A stretch of DNA of 64,000 nucleotides from Lachnospiraceae bacterium. GTDB taxonomy: Bacteria; Bacillota; Clostridia; Lachnospirales; Lachnospiraceae. This document shows, piece after piece, positions 14,265 through 23,112 of the stretch (its first letter is position 1; each line of letters opens with the position of its first letter). Both the position numbers and the translations under genes were made by a program. The DNA lies in contig JAFWDI010000008.1 in the NCBI GenBank assembly GCA_017513125.1, positions 26,902 through 90,901 of the forward strand, in the 5' to 3' direction. The notes under the pieces were generated by a model. It was not told the DNA's origin, made no database searches, and worked only from the letters and a program-made list of their open reading frames with translations.

Positions 14265-15833
14265 ATGAAAAAGAAACTTGCCATGATACTGGCCGGCGTT
14301 CTCGCGGCAGGCATGCTCTTCGCGGGATGCGGCAGAACCGGCGGAAACTCCGCGGACGAGGCTCCCGATCAGGGCAGCGCACCGGCGGCTTCGGCAGAGA
14401 CCGACAGCGCGCCCGCCGCTGCCGGCACCGGCGACAGCATCGTGATCGGCTGCAGTTTCGTCTCCGCGAACACGAACCCGATCGATTGCCCCTGGGAGCT
14501 GACCATGCAGGGCGTCAGCGAAGGCGTCTTCATGCAGAATGCGGAAGGCGAGCTGGTCTCGCGCTTCGTCACGGATATGGAGCGTGAGGAGGACGGCCTG
14601 ACCTGGAACCTGGCGCTGACGAACGCGGTGAAGTTCTCCGACGGAAGCGACTGCGACGCGCAGGCGCTGGCAGACTGCATGAACTACATCCAGGCGGAAA
14701 ACGCGATCGCGAACGGGACCGCGGGCGTATGTACGTTCACAGCCGCGGACGCGGACACGCTGCAGGTCGTGACAGAGCGCCCCATCACCACGCTGGATTC
14801 GCTCCTGTGCGAGTGGTGCAACGTCGTATTTAAGCAGGTCGGCGACGGCTTTATCTACACCGGTCCCTACATGGTCGACAGCCTGGACTCCGGCGTTTCG
14901 ATCCATCTGGTGCCGAACCCCTATTACGATGACCGTGCGGAGCAGCGTTCCGACGTGACCATGATCGTCTTTAACGACGCCGCCGCGCAGCAGCAGGCGT
15001 TCGAGGGCGGCGAGATCGACATGATGTTCGGCCTCTCCCCCGAAGTCGCGCAGATCCTTCGCGGCGAGGGCTTCACGGTCGTGGATTACGACGCGGGATA
15101 TCAGTATTTCGTGATCAATAACATTGCGGACGGCCCCATGGCCGATCTCGCGATCCGTCAGGCGGTCAGCCAGATCTTCGACCGCGAAGAGATGATCACC
15201 TACCTCGGCGCGGGACGGGTCGCGACCGGCATGTTCGCGCAGTACTACAGCTTCGCCGGACATGTCGATGAGATCACCGACGTGCCTGCCGCGCAGGCTG
15301 CCCTGGAGGCCGCCGGATATGAGCGGAACGCGGACGGCATGTATGAGAAGGACGGCGAGCCGCTGACCCTGAAACTGGTCACCTACGCCGGCCGGCCGGA
15401 TCTGCCTCTGATCATGCAGATGGCTTCCTCCGAACTGACCGAGGCGGGCGTCACCTGCACGACGGAAGTCGTGGACGACATCGGCGCGGCCATCAGCTCC
15501 GGAGAGTATGACGTGATCTTCTACGCGCATCACACCGCTCCTTCCGGAGAGCCTGCCGCCATCCTGAACATGTATTACTCGGATGAAGGCGTCCAGAACT
15601 TTTACGGTTATCACAGTGATGAGATCACGGATCTCCTCGCGCAGATCGGCAGCGTGGAGCCCGGCCCCGAACGCGATGCGATCGCGCAGCAGATCCAGGA
15701 CATCGTGGCGGAAGACCTGCCCGTGACTTTCCTGATCGATCCTCAGTGGCACGTGGCGCTGTCCGAACGCGTGGCGGATTACGTTCCGTACTGCGGCGAC
15801 TATTATATCGTCAATGCCGAGCTCGGCCTGTAA
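14265..15833 (+). CDS. ABC transporter solute-binding lipoprotein, family 5 (peptide/nickel type)
   Basis: Extracytoplasmic substrate-binding protein anchored as a lipoprotein. The ATG at 14265 follows AAGGAGAT by a good distance and gives a signal peptide ending in lipobox LFAGC with lipidated Cys22; an upstream in-frame start would spoil this. After an Ala/Ser/Gly-rich tether the protein (522 residues) has the SBP_bac_5 layout, including a LTNAVKFSDGSDCDAQAL block and the YFVINNIADGPMADLAIRQAVSQIFDRE block typical of DppA/OppA/NikA relatives. Substrate cannot be told from sequence. It has its own promoter and terminator, and the membrane and ATPase genes follow in a second unit under the same operator. 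Confidence 0.92.
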   Translation: MKKKLAMILAGVLAAGMLFAGCGRTGGNSADEAPDQGSAPAASAETDSAPAAAGTGDSIVIGCSFVSANTNPIDCPWELTMQGVSEGVFMQNAEGELVSRFVTDMEREEDGLTWNLALTNAVKFSDGSDCDAQALADCMNYIQAENAIANGTAGVCTFTAADADTLQVVTERPITTLDSLLCEWCNVVFKQVGDGFIYTGPYMVDSLDSGVSIHLVPNPYYDDRAEQRSDVTMIVFNDAAAQQQAFEGGEIDMMFGLSPEVAQILRGEGFTVVDYDAGYQYFVINNIADGPMADLAIRQAVSQIFDREEMITYLGAGRVATGMFAQYYSFAGHVDEITDVPAAQAALEAAGYERNADGMYEKDGEPLTLKLVTYAGRPDLPLIMQMASSELTEAGVTCTTEVVDDIGAAISSGEYDVIFYAHHTAPSGEPAAILNMYYSDEGVQNFYGYHSDEITDLLAQIGSVEPGPERDAIAQQIQDIVAEDLPVTFLIDPQWHVALSERVADYVPYCGDYYIVNAELGL

Positions 15834-15885
15834 GCGCTGTCCCGGGCTCTGACCGGGCCCTGATCAGTACTCACAAATAAAAAGG

Positions 15886-15935
15886 AAAAGGCTGTCGAAG
15901 CGCTCCGGGGGGTCCGCATTCGACAGCCTTTTTCG
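15886..15935 (+). terminator. Terminator between binding protein and permease operon
   Basis: Perfect 14-bp stem AAAAGGCTGTCGAA (15886-15899) with TTCGACAGCCTTTT (15919-15932) and a further T-run. It implies that the binding protein and the four downstream genes are separately transcribed. Confidence 0.9.
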
Positions 15936-15953
15936 CCTCAGCCACAGGTTTAT

Positions 15954-15975
15954 GAACAAATGCACATTTTTGTTC
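15954..15975. promoter_or_regulatory. Operator site 3, GAACA-N12-TGTTC
   Basis: Third copy of the transporter operator, overlapping where the -35 of the permease promoter should be. Arms and 12-bp spacing match the sites at 14099 and 14169 exactly, so both transcription units probably share one regulator. Confidence 0.7.
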
Positions 15976-15985
15976 GAAAACATTG

Positions 15986-15991
15986 TATAAT
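15986..15991 (+). promoter_or_regulatory. -10 of the permease-operon promoter
   Basis: TATAAT at 15986-15991, 79 bp before the permease ATG and downstream of the preceding terminator. No clear -35 hexamer; that position is taken by operator site 3. Confidence 0.65.
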
Positions 15992-16064
15992 AAAAAGGCT
16001 GCCGCGGCATCCGCCCGGCGGCCGCGAATGGATCCGCAACTTTCCGAAACCACAGGAGCTTCGC

Positions 16065-16991
16065 ATGAATAAAGCCGTCCGGTTTATCATCAAATGGCTG
16101 ATCGTCTTTTTTGCCGCGTCGATCCTCATCTTCCTGCTCGTGCGCATGATGCCCACCACGCCCGCGGTCAAATGGCTGGACACGCTTCACCTGCCGCGCA
16201 CGGAGGCGAACATCGAGTGGATCACGCACCGGATGGGACTGGACCGGCCGCTGGCCGTGCAGTACGGCATCTGGATGCGGAACTTCTTCCGCGGCGACTG
16301 GGGCGTGTCGCTGGTCTCCGGCGAGGACATCCGCGCGCGTTTCTTCGCGAAGATGCCTTACTCGTTCTCCATCGGCATCTCCGGCATCCTGATCGGTTCG
16401 GCGGCGGCGTTCTTTCTGGGCTTCCGTGCCGCGCTGCGCCGCGGCGGGATCTGCGATAAGATCACGACTGTTCTGACGATCTTCTCGCAGAGCGTTCCCA
16501 TGTTCATCCTGTCCATTATCATTATCAATGCCCTGGGCGTGCGCCTCCGCATCGCCCGCTTCTTCACCGGCGACGGAAAATACGCGATGCTCGCGGCCAT
16601 CCTGCTCACCGCTTTCTACAGCGTAGGCAGCCTGTCGCGCATCGTGCGGCAGGGATTCCGCGAGGAGATGGGGAAGAGCTATGTGAAGTTCGCGGTCTCG
16701 CGCGGCTTTTCGAAGGAGACCGTTCTGTTCCGGCACGCGTATAAACCCGTGCTGGCGGGCCTGATCTCCGCGGTCATCAGCCACTTCGCCTACGTCTTCG
16801 GCGGCAGCACCGTGCTGGAGTTCGCGTTCACGATCCCCGGCCTGTCCACGATGCTGGTCTCCGCCATGGACAGCCGCGACTATAACATCCTGCAGGTCTA
16901 CATCCTCGTGGTCGTCATCTGGATGTTCTTCGTACACCTGGTCCTGAACCTGGTGCTTCGGGCACTGAATGTAAGGGGGCAGGAGTCATGA
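16065..16991 (+). CDS. ABC transporter permease, DppB/NikB type
   Basis: Inner-membrane permease of 308 residues. The ATG at 16065 follows CAGGAG; an upstream in-frame ATG at 15960 lies inside the operator and is rejected. The N-terminus has one membrane helix (about 9-27) and the first-helix hallmark FLLVRMMPTTP, then HRMGLDRPLAVQYGIWMRNFFRGDWGVSL, typical of DppB/OppB. Further helices follow, and the EFAFTIPGLSTMLVSAMDSRDYNILQ block near the C-terminus is the family fingerprint. Overlaps the next gene by ATGA, so the four genes are translationally coupled. Confidence 0.93.
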   Translation: MNKAVRFIIKWLIVFFAASILIFLLVRMMPTTPAVKWLDTLHLPRTEANIEWITHRMGLDRPLAVQYGIWMRNFFRGDWGVSLVSGEDIRARFFAKMPYSFSIGISGILIGSAAAFFLGFRAALRRGGICDKITTVLTIFSQSVPMFILSIIIINALGVRLRIARFFTGDGKYAMLAAILLTAFYSVGSLSRIVRQGFREEMGKSYVKFAVSRGFSKETVLFRHAYKPVLAGLISAVISHFAYVFGGSTVLEFAFTIPGLSTMLVSAMDSRDYNILQVYILVVVIWMFFVHLVLNLVLRALNVRGQES

Positions 16992-17782
16992 AGAAGAAGA
17001 TCATCCTCTGGGCGGTCTTTGCCGCCATCGTGCTGTTTCTGTTCCTCGCGCCGCATCAGAACGTGCGGCTGGTGGACATTGCCCACACGTTCGCGGGTCC
17101 CTCCGCGGAGCACTGGTTCGGCACGGATAATCTGGGCCGCGATCTCTGGTCGCTGATGGTCGTCGGCGGCATCCGGTCGCTGGGCGTCGTGGGGCTGGCC
17201 ACGGCCATCTCGTTCTCGCTGGGCACGCTCCTGGGCATGGCGGCGGCCTATGAGGGAGGGATCCTCGCGACCGTCATCCAGTTCGTCACGGACTTTACGA
17301 TGATCGTGCCTTCGTTCATCGTCGCGCTGATCCTGTCCGCGCTGTTCGGCTTCTCGCCGGTCATGGCGGGACTGATGTTCGGCATCGGGAACATGGGATC
17401 GTATGTGAATCTGTCCCGCGGGCTCACGCTGGGCATGAAGGAGCGGGACTTCATCAGCGCCGAGATCAGCCTGGGCCTGTCGAAGCCGCGGATCGTGTTC
17501 CTGCACATCTTCCCGAACATCATGAAGCAGATGTTCGTCTACATGGGAAACCACGCGAGTTCGGTCACGCTCCAGTACGCCGGCCTGGCATTCATCGGCC
17601 TCGGCACGGACATCACGAACCCGGACTGGGGCACCCTGCTGTACTCCTACCGGCTGTACATGCTGACCTACCCGCGGCTCGTGATCATCCCGATCGCGGC
17701 GGTGTGCCTGCTGGCGCTGTTCTTCCATTTTGCTTTCGATGACGGAAGCGCGGGAAAGGAGGAACTGACGATCTATGACTGA
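16988..17782 (+). CDS. ABC transporter permease, DppC/NikC type
   Basis: Second permease, 264 residues, pairing with the DppB-type protein. It begins with one membrane helix, then HWFGTDNLGRDLWSLMVVGG, the DppC-family signature, and contains the EAA-like loop around ISAEISLGLSKPRIVFLHIFPNIMKQ that contacts the ATPases. About five or six membrane segments. A little shorter than the usual 280-300 residues, mainly because the N-terminal cytoplasmic segment is absent. Confidence 0.92.
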   Translation: MKKKIILWAVFAAIVLFLFLAPHQNVRLVDIAHTFAGPSAEHWFGTDNLGRDLWSLMVVGGIRSLGVVGLATAISFSLGTLLGMAAAYEGGILATVIQFVTDFTMIVPSFIVALILSALFGFSPVMAGLMFGIGNMGSYVNLSRGLTLGMKERDFISAEISLGLSKPRIVFLHIFPNIMKQMFVYMGNHASSVTLQYAGLAFIGLGTDITNPDWGTLLYSYRLYMLTYPRLVIIPIAAVCLLALFFHFAFDDGSAGKEELTIYD

Positions 17783-18725
17783 GCAGATCAGAGACACGTC
17801 CCCGGCGCGCGAAGAGATTCTCCGCGTCGAAGGGCTCTGCGTCCGGATGCTGGACGGCAGGAAAGAGACGCAGATCCTCCACGATATTTCCTTTACGATC
17901 CGCGAGGGCGAGCACTGGGCCATCGCGGGCGAGTCCGGAGCGGGAAAGAGCATGACCATGAACGCGATCACCGCGCTGCTGGCGGACGGCAGCACCCGGA
18001 TCAGCGGGCGGATCCTGTACCGGCAGCCGGACGGCTCCTGGCAGGATCTGCTGGAGATCCCCTATAAAAAACGTTCGGCATTCGTCGCGAAGCAGGCGGC
18101 GGTCATCTTCCAGGATTCGATCAATGCCCTGAACCCGAACGAGCGCGTCCTGCGCCAGTGGAGCGAGACCGTGCGGCTGAACGAGCCCGGCATCACGAAG
18201 GAAGACTGTCTGGCGCACCTGCTCGAGCGCATGGAGATCTTCGGCGTGCGCGGCGGGGAGGAAACGCTGCGGAAGTTCCCGCACCAGCTCTCCGGCGGCA
18301 TGCGGCAGCGGATCGCGATCGCGATGGCGCTGGAGTCGCCGGCGCGCATCCTGATCGCGGACGAGCCCACGACCTCGCTGGACGCGATCACGCAGCGCAG
18401 CACCGTGGATTTCATCGGGAAGCTGTGTGACGACACGGACCGCACGCTGCTTTACATCAGTCATAACCTCGGCATCCTGCAGTATCTGTGCGACCACATG
18501 ATGATCCTGAAGGACGGGCGTGTGGTCGAGCAGGGGCTGACCGAAGATCTGTTCTTCCGCGGGAAGGAAGAGTATACGAGGCAGCTCGTGCGCGAGACCG
18601 TGAAGATCATGGGAAATGAGGACAATGTCCCGGAGCTCTTCGCGCATAAGTCCGCCGCGGATACGCAGACCGCGGAGCCGGATGAGCGGCCGGCAGACCG
18701 TGACGGAGAGGAGGCGCAGGCATGA
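17775..18725 (+). CDS. ABC transporter ATPase, DppD/NikD type
   Basis: ATP-binding subunit of 316 residues, overlapping the permease by 8 bp. Walker A GESGAGKS (about residue 53), Q-loop at VIFQDSINALNP (about 115), ABC signature LSGGMRQRIAIAMAL (about 174), Walker B ILIADEPTTSLD, and switch His in LLYISHNLG. The C-terminus lacks the Cys-rich oligopeptide/dipeptide tail common to this group and instead ends in an acidic, disordered-looking tail (AADTQTAEPDERPADRDGEE). Confidence 0.93.
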   Translation: MTEQIRDTSPAREEILRVEGLCVRMLDGRKETQILHDISFTIREGEHWAIAGESGAGKSMTMNAITALLADGSTRISGRILYRQPDGSWQDLLEIPYKKRSAFVAKQAAVIFQDSINALNPNERVLRQWSETVRLNEPGITKEDCLAHLLERMEIFGVRGGEETLRKFPHQLSGGMRQRIAIAMALESPARILIADEPTTSLDAITQRSTVDFIGKLCDDTDRTLLYISHNLGILQYLCDHMMILKDGRVVEQGLTEDLFFRGKEEYTRQLVRETVKIMGNEDNVPELFAHKSAADTQTAEPDERPADRDGEEAQA

Positions 18726-19567
18726 ACGGACCGAACATGAGTGCAGCCAAAGACCGCGTTCCGGTCCTTCGGGTGCGCGATCTGTCGAAACATTTCCGGC
18801 AGTCCGGCGGAAGCGGCGGGCTGACCGCGGCCGGCCGGAAAAACACGCTCGCCGCGGTCGACGGCATCAGCTTCGACCTTTACCGGGGCGAGATCCTGGG
18901 ACTTTTGGGCGAGTCCGGCTGCGGGAAGACGACGCTGGCGCGGATGCTGATGCATCTGATCGCTCCGAGCGGCGGGACGATCGTTTTTGACGGCGAAGAA
19001 GTGCAGAACATGCCGGAGCGGCAGTTTCGGAAGCGCCGCGGAAAGATCCAGATGGTATTCCAGAACCCGTTCGACTGCCTGGACCCGACCAGGCGCATCC
19101 ACGGCCTGCTCGAGGAGTCGATGAAGATCTGGCATCCGGAGATGCGCGCGGACGAGCGCCTCGAACGCATCCGGACCATGCTCGCGGAGTGCGGGCTCGG
19201 CGAGGACAGCCTGAAGAAGCATCCGAAGGAGTTCTCCGGCGGACAGCTGCAGCGCATCTCGATCGCGCGGGCACTGCTCGCGGAACCGAAAGTGCTGGTG
19301 GCGGACGAGATCGTGTCCGCGCTGGACGTGCCCATCCAGAACCAGATTCTGCAGCTGCTTCTGAAGATGAAGGAAGAGCACAGCCTGACCGTGCTGTTCA
19401 TTACGCACGACCTGTCGGTCGCACGGAAAGTCTCGGATCGGGTCATGGTCATGCAGGACGGGCGGATCAAGGGCATCGGGACGCCGGACGAAGTGCTGGA
19501 AGGCTCGGAGGATCCGTATATCCGCGAACTGGCGCGGGCCGTGTTTACGTTCGCGGGCGAGGGCTGA
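18722..19567 (+). CDS. ABC transporter ATPase, DppF/NikE type
   Basis: Second ATPase, 281 residues, starting in an ATGA overlap. Walker A GESGCGKT (about 63), Q-loop MVFQNPFDCLDPTRRI, signature FSGGQLQRISIARAL, Walker B VLVADEIVSALD and LFITHDLSVAR are intact; the Walker B has EIVSALD rather than EPVSALD, a tolerated variant. Together with the three upstream genes and the lipoprotein it forms a complete importer. A terminator follows. Confidence 0.93.
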   Translation: MNGPNMSAAKDRVPVLRVRDLSKHFRQSGGSGGLTAAGRKNTLAAVDGISFDLYRGEILGLLGESGCGKTTLARMLMHLIAPSGGTIVFDGEEVQNMPERQFRKRRGKIQMVFQNPFDCLDPTRRIHGLLEESMKIWHPEMRADERLERIRTMLAECGLGEDSLKKHPKEFSGGQLQRISIARALLAEPKVLVADEIVSALDVPIQNQILQLLLKMKEEHSLTVLFITHDLSVARKVSDRVMVMQDGRIKGIGTPDEVLEGSEDPYIRELARAVFTFAGEG

Positions 19568-19625
19568 CGGCGCAGTCCGCCGGGGCGCCGCGGGGGTTGT
19601 TTTTCTTCCTCCGAAAGATTAAAAT

Positions 19626-19658
19626 AAACAGGAGTCACGGGCTCGTGGCTCCTGTTTT
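19626..19658 (+). terminator. Terminator after the transporter operon
   Basis: Stem ACAGGAGTCAC (19628-19638) with GTGGCTCCTGT (19645-19655), one G-T wobble, flanked by A and T runs so it could work in both directions. Confidence 0.85.
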
Positions 19659-19684
19659 CGTCTGCCTTTTTGAGAGGAGTGCAT

Positions 19685-20947
19685 ATGGGCAAAACTTTGT
19701 CCGAAAAGATCATCGCGAAGGCCGCCGGGCTCGAAGAAGTCTCGGCCGGCGACATCGTCTGGGTCGACGTCGACTGCGCCATGACCGATGACGTTCTGGG
19801 CCCGCGCATCGAGATCGCGGACCGCATGAAGGAGATCCGCGACGAGGTCTGGGACCGTGAGAAAGCGGTCATCATCAGCGACCACTATGTCCCGCCGGCG
19901 ACCCCGAAGCAGGCGGAGATCGTGAAGTTCACGCGCGACTGGAGCGTGGAGCACGGCATCAAAAACTATTTCGAGTACATCGGGCCCTGCCACCAGATCC
20001 TCGCCGAGAAAGGCTTTGACCTGCCCGGCACCGTGATCTTCGGCACGGACTCGCACACCGTGACAGGCGGCGCGTTCGGCGCGTTTTCGACCGGCTGCGG
20101 CTCGACCGAGATGGTCGGCATCTTCATCACGGGCCAGACCTGGGTGAAGGTCCCCGAGACCATCCGCGTGATCTGGAACGGTTCCCTGCAGGACCGCGTC
20201 ATGGCGAAGGACATCTCGCTCGCGACGATCGGCCGCGTGGGTCATGCCGGCGCGACGTATAAAGCCGTCGAGTATCAGGGCGAAGCGATCCGCGCGCTGG
20301 AGATGGACGAGCGCATGGCGATCTCGAACATGGCGGTCGAGATGGGCGCGAAGGTCGGCCTGATCGCGGCGGACGAGGAGACCGACCGGTATCTCGCGGA
20401 GATCGGCGTGACGAAGCCCTACACGAAGTTCGCGGCGGACGGGGACGCGGTCTACTGCGAGACGCTGGAGTTCGACGCCGGCACGCTCGCACCGCAGGTC
20501 GCCTGCCCGCACGCGGTGGATAACGTCAGCGCGGTCACCGACCTCGAAAAGACCCGCGTGCATCAGGTCTACATCGGATCGTGCACCGGCGGCCGGTATT
20601 CGGACCTGGCTGCGGCGGCCGCGATCCTGAAGGGCCGGAAGATCGACCCGGGCACGAGGCTTCTGGTCTCGCCCGCGTCGCAGAGCATTTACATCCGCGC
20701 GATGAAGGACGGCATCATGGAGACGCTCGCGGAGGCGGGCGCGGTCATCATGGCGCCGACCTGCGGCGTCTGCGCGGGCCTGCATTCGGGCCTGATCGCG
20801 AACGGCGAGAACTGCCTCGCCACGAGTAACCGGAATTTTCTGGGCCGCATGGGCTCGTCGGGCTCGTTCGTGTATCTGTCCTCGCCGGCGACGGCGGCGG
20901 CGTCGGCATTGACCGGGTATATTACGGATCCCAGGGAGATCGGCTGA
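19685..20947 (+). CDS. LeuC/aconitase-family hydro-lyase, large subunit
   Basis: Large subunit of a two-part [4Fe-4S] dehydratase. Start at ATG 19685 after GAGAGGAG. The 420-residue length is that of the short LeuC/homoaconitase/DmdA group rather than full aconitase. FGTDSHTVTGGAFGAFSTGCGSTEM holds the substrate-binding and cluster region; cluster cysteines are apparent in IGSCTGGRYSDL (about residue 298) and in PTCGVCAGLHSG (about 358-369). Candidates are 3-isopropylmalate dehydratase, homoaconitase and 2,3-dimethylmalate dehydratase. No leuA or leuB lies nearby, so leucine synthesis is unproven. Paired with the small subunit at 21001. Confidence 0.88.
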   Translation: MGKTLSEKIIAKAAGLEEVSAGDIVWVDVDCAMTDDVLGPRIEIADRMKEIRDEVWDREKAVIISDHYVPPATPKQAEIVKFTRDWSVEHGIKNYFEYIGPCHQILAEKGFDLPGTVIFGTDSHTVTGGAFGAFSTGCGSTEMVGIFITGQTWVKVPETIRVIWNGSLQDRVMAKDISLATIGRVGHAGATYKAVEYQGEAIRALEMDERMAISNMAVEMGAKVGLIAADEETDRYLAEIGVTKPYTKFAADGDAVYCETLEFDAGTLAPQVACPHAVDNVSAVTDLEKTRVHQVYIGSCTGGRYSDLAAAAAILKGRKIDPGTRLLVSPASQSIYIRAMKDGIMETLAEAGAVIMAPTCGVCAGLHSGLIANGENCLATSNRNFLGRMGSSGSFVYLSSPATAAASALTGYITDPREIG

Positions 20948-20970
20948 GCCTCCGGGCGGAGACAGAAAGC

Positions 20971-20984
20971 ATAACACTTGTTAT
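20971..20984. promoter_or_regulatory. 14-bp palindrome ATAACANNYGTTAT, box 2
   Basis: ATAACACTTGTTAT, a perfect palindrome between the large and small hydro-lyase subunit genes, 16 bp before the small-subunit ATG. Matches the boxes at 8293 and 39877. Being inside an apparent operon, it may be chance or could modulate the small subunit. Confidence 0.35.
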
Positions 20985-21000
20985 TTAACGGAGAAACGCC

Positions 21001-21507
21001 ATGAAAAACGTCATTTCCGGAAAAGTCCATAAGTTCGGCGATAACATCAACACCGACATCATCTCGCCGCCCCAGTACATCGAGCTGACGGTCGAGGAGG
21101 CCGCGGTCCACTCGATGGAGGCGCTCGATCCGGAGTTCGGGACGAAGTTCGTCCCGGGCGAGCTCGTGGTCGCGGGCGCGAATTTCGGCTCGGGCTCGAG
21201 CCGCGAGACGTCGCCGCTTGCCCTGAAGTATCTCGGCTGCGGCGCGGTCGTGGCGAAGTACTTCGCGCGGATCTTCTACCGGAATTCGATCAATATCGGC
21301 CTGCCCCTCTTCGAGTGCGCGGACACGGACCGGATCGAAGACGGGGACGAGATCGAGATCGCGACCGGCGAAGGAGTGATCCGGAACCTTACGAAGGGCG
21401 AGACCTACGAGTGCTCGAAGATCCCGGAGCATATCATGTCGCTGATCGAAGACGGCGGACTGATCGCGCGTCTGAAGAAGCAGTACGGAGCGGAAGAGAA
21501 TTCGTGA
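21001..21507 (+). CDS. LeuD-family hydro-lyase, small subunit
   Basis: Swivelling small subunit, 168 residues, for the enzyme above. Contains GDNINTDIISPPQY (about 14-27) and the active-site loop VAGANFGSGSSRETSPLALK (about 58-77) that is diagnostic for LeuD/DmdB/HacB. Good GGAG site 9 bp upstream. The YIELTVEEAAVHSMEALDPEF segment is family-like. Substrate as uncertain as for the large subunit. Confidence 0.88.
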   Translation: MKNVISGKVHKFGDNINTDIISPPQYIELTVEEAAVHSMEALDPEFGTKFVPGELVVAGANFGSGSSRETSPLALKYLGCGAVVAKYFARIFYRNSINIGLPLFECADTDRIEDGDEIEIATGEGVIRNLTKGETYECSKIPEHIMSLIEDGGLIARLKKQYGAEENS

Positions 21508-21617
21508 GCCGGACACCTTGCCGGCGCGTGGTCCCGGCGGAAGAGAACTTATAATGCGGCGTCCGGCCGCGGTAAAGGCATTGGCGATAGTATAAGCAGC
21601 AGGAAAGGAGGGCCGTC

Positions 21618-22976
21618 ATGGAAGAGATGACCAGGACGATGGAGTTCGAAGCATTGCAGGAGATGCTGTCGGAACGACGATACCGTGAACTGAAAGACGC
21701 CCTCGCAGAGATGAACGAGGTCGATATCGCGGAATTCATTCTGGAGCAGCCTGCCGAGAAGGCGGTACTGCTGTTCCGCATGCTGCCGAAGGAGATCGCC
21801 GCGGACGTATTTTCGAACCTCGAGTCGGATGTTCAGGAGACGATCATTGCCTCGATCACCGACTTCGAGCTGCGCGAGATCATGGACGACCTGTTCGTCG
21901 ACGACGCCGTCGACATGCTGGAAGAGCTGCCCTCGAACATGGTGAAGCGAGTTCTGAAGAACACCGCGCCGGAAGACCGGAAGCTGCTGAACCAGTTCCT
22001 GCGCTATCCCGACGACTCCGCCGGCAGCATCATGACGGCCGAGTTTATCGACCTGAAGGAGACCATGACCGTCGAGGATGCGATCAAGCGCATCCGCCGG
22101 ATCGGCGAGGACGCCGAGATGATCTACACCTGCTACGTCACCGACAGCCGCCGGCACCTGATCGGCGTGGTGACCGTGAAGGACCTGCTCCTGGCACAGG
22201 ACGACGACAAGGTCATCGACCTGATGGAAGAGGACGTCATGAAGGTGTCCACGCAGACCGACCAGGAGGAAGTGGCCCGCATGTTCTCGAAGTACGACAT
22301 GCTGGCCATGCCCGTTGTGGATAATGAAAACCGGCTCGTCGGCATGGTCACCATCGACGACGCGGTCGACGTTCTGGAAGAAGAGGCCACCGAGGATATC
22401 CAGAAGATGGCCGGTCAGCTGCCTTCCGAGAAGCCCTATCTGAGGATGGGCATTCTCGAGACCGTGAAGAAGCGTCTGCCCTGGCTGATGATCCTGATGA
22501 TCTCGGCGACCGTTTCCGGAAAGATCCTGCAGAATTTCGAGGCGGCCTTCGTGGCCATCCCGATGCTCGTCACCTGCATCCCGATGCTGATGGACACGAG
22601 CGGCAATGCCGGCGCACAGACCTCCGCGAGCATCATCCGCGGATTGGCGCTGAAGGAAGTCCAGACCCGGGATATCCTGAAGATCGTCTGGCGCGAGATC
22701 CGCGTGTCGCTCTGCCTGGGTATCTGCCTGGCGGCCGTGAACTACATCCGGCTGATGATCATGTTCCCGCACCACTACCTGGAATCGCTCGTGGTGTCGA
22801 TCACGGCGGTCGCGGCCATCTGCCTGGCGAACCTGATGGCGGGCATCATGCCGATCTTCGCGACGAAGATCCATCTGGATCCCGCGCTGGTGGCGACGCC
22901 GATCATTACGACGGTGGCGGATGCGCTGGCGCTGATCTCGTATTTTATGATCGCGAAGGCGCTGCTTCCGATTTGA
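21618..22976 (+). CDS. mgtE: MgtE-family magnesium transporter
   Basis: Magnesium channel of 452 residues preceded by AAAGGAGGG. The acidic N-domain of helical repeats (about 1-130; LEELPSNMVKRVLK), two CBS domains (about 132-250), a plug helix, and five C-terminal membrane helices (about 280-452) occur in the standard order. The pore signature appears as MDTSGNAGAQTSASIIRGLAL (about 334-352). The N and CBS domains sense cytoplasmic Mg2+ and gate the pore in characterised members. Single gene; followed by the rpsF promoter. Confidence 0.95.
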   Translation: MEEMTRTMEFEALQEMLSERRYRELKDALAEMNEVDIAEFILEQPAEKAVLLFRMLPKEIAADVFSNLESDVQETIIASITDFELREIMDDLFVDDAVDMLEELPSNMVKRVLKNTAPEDRKLLNQFLRYPDDSAGSIMTAEFIDLKETMTVEDAIKRIRRIGEDAEMIYTCYVTDSRRHLIGVVTVKDLLLAQDDDKVIDLMEEDVMKVSTQTDQEEVARMFSKYDMLAMPVVDNENRLVGMVTIDDAVDVLEEEATEDIQKMAGQLPSEKPYLRMGILETVKKRLPWLMILMISATVSGKILQNFEAAFVAIPMLVTCIPMLMDTSGNAGAQTSASIIRGLALKEVQTRDILKIVWREIRVSLCLGICLAAVNYIRLMIMFPHHYLESLVVSITAVAAICLANLMAGIMPIFATKIHLDPALVATPIITTVADALALISYFMIAKALLPI

Positions 22977-23012
22977 GCGATGAGCGGATCGCTGAAACAG
23001 TGAAAAAACTGC

Positions 23013-23041
23013 TTGCAATGCCTGACCCGCATTGCTAAAAT
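23013..23041 (+). promoter_or_regulatory. rpsF-ssb-rpsR promoter
   Basis: TTGCAA (23013-23018), 17-bp spacer, TGC-TAAAAT (-10 at 23036-23041). The leader of about 65 nt has a small hairpin CACG/CGTG (23069-23082) before the AAGGAGG at 23099. I could not fit it to the known S6:S18-binding leader. Confidence 0.8.
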
Positions 23042-23112
23042 AATACTCCGTGATATATGATCCTTGCTCACGTGAGAACGTGGGCCACTTTAGTCCAGAA
23101 GGAGGAAAAACA

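Noticed and set aside
23050..23112. S6:S18-binding autoregulatory leader before rpsF
   Set aside because: Only a 4-bp hairpin is visible; I could not fit the known motif with confidence.
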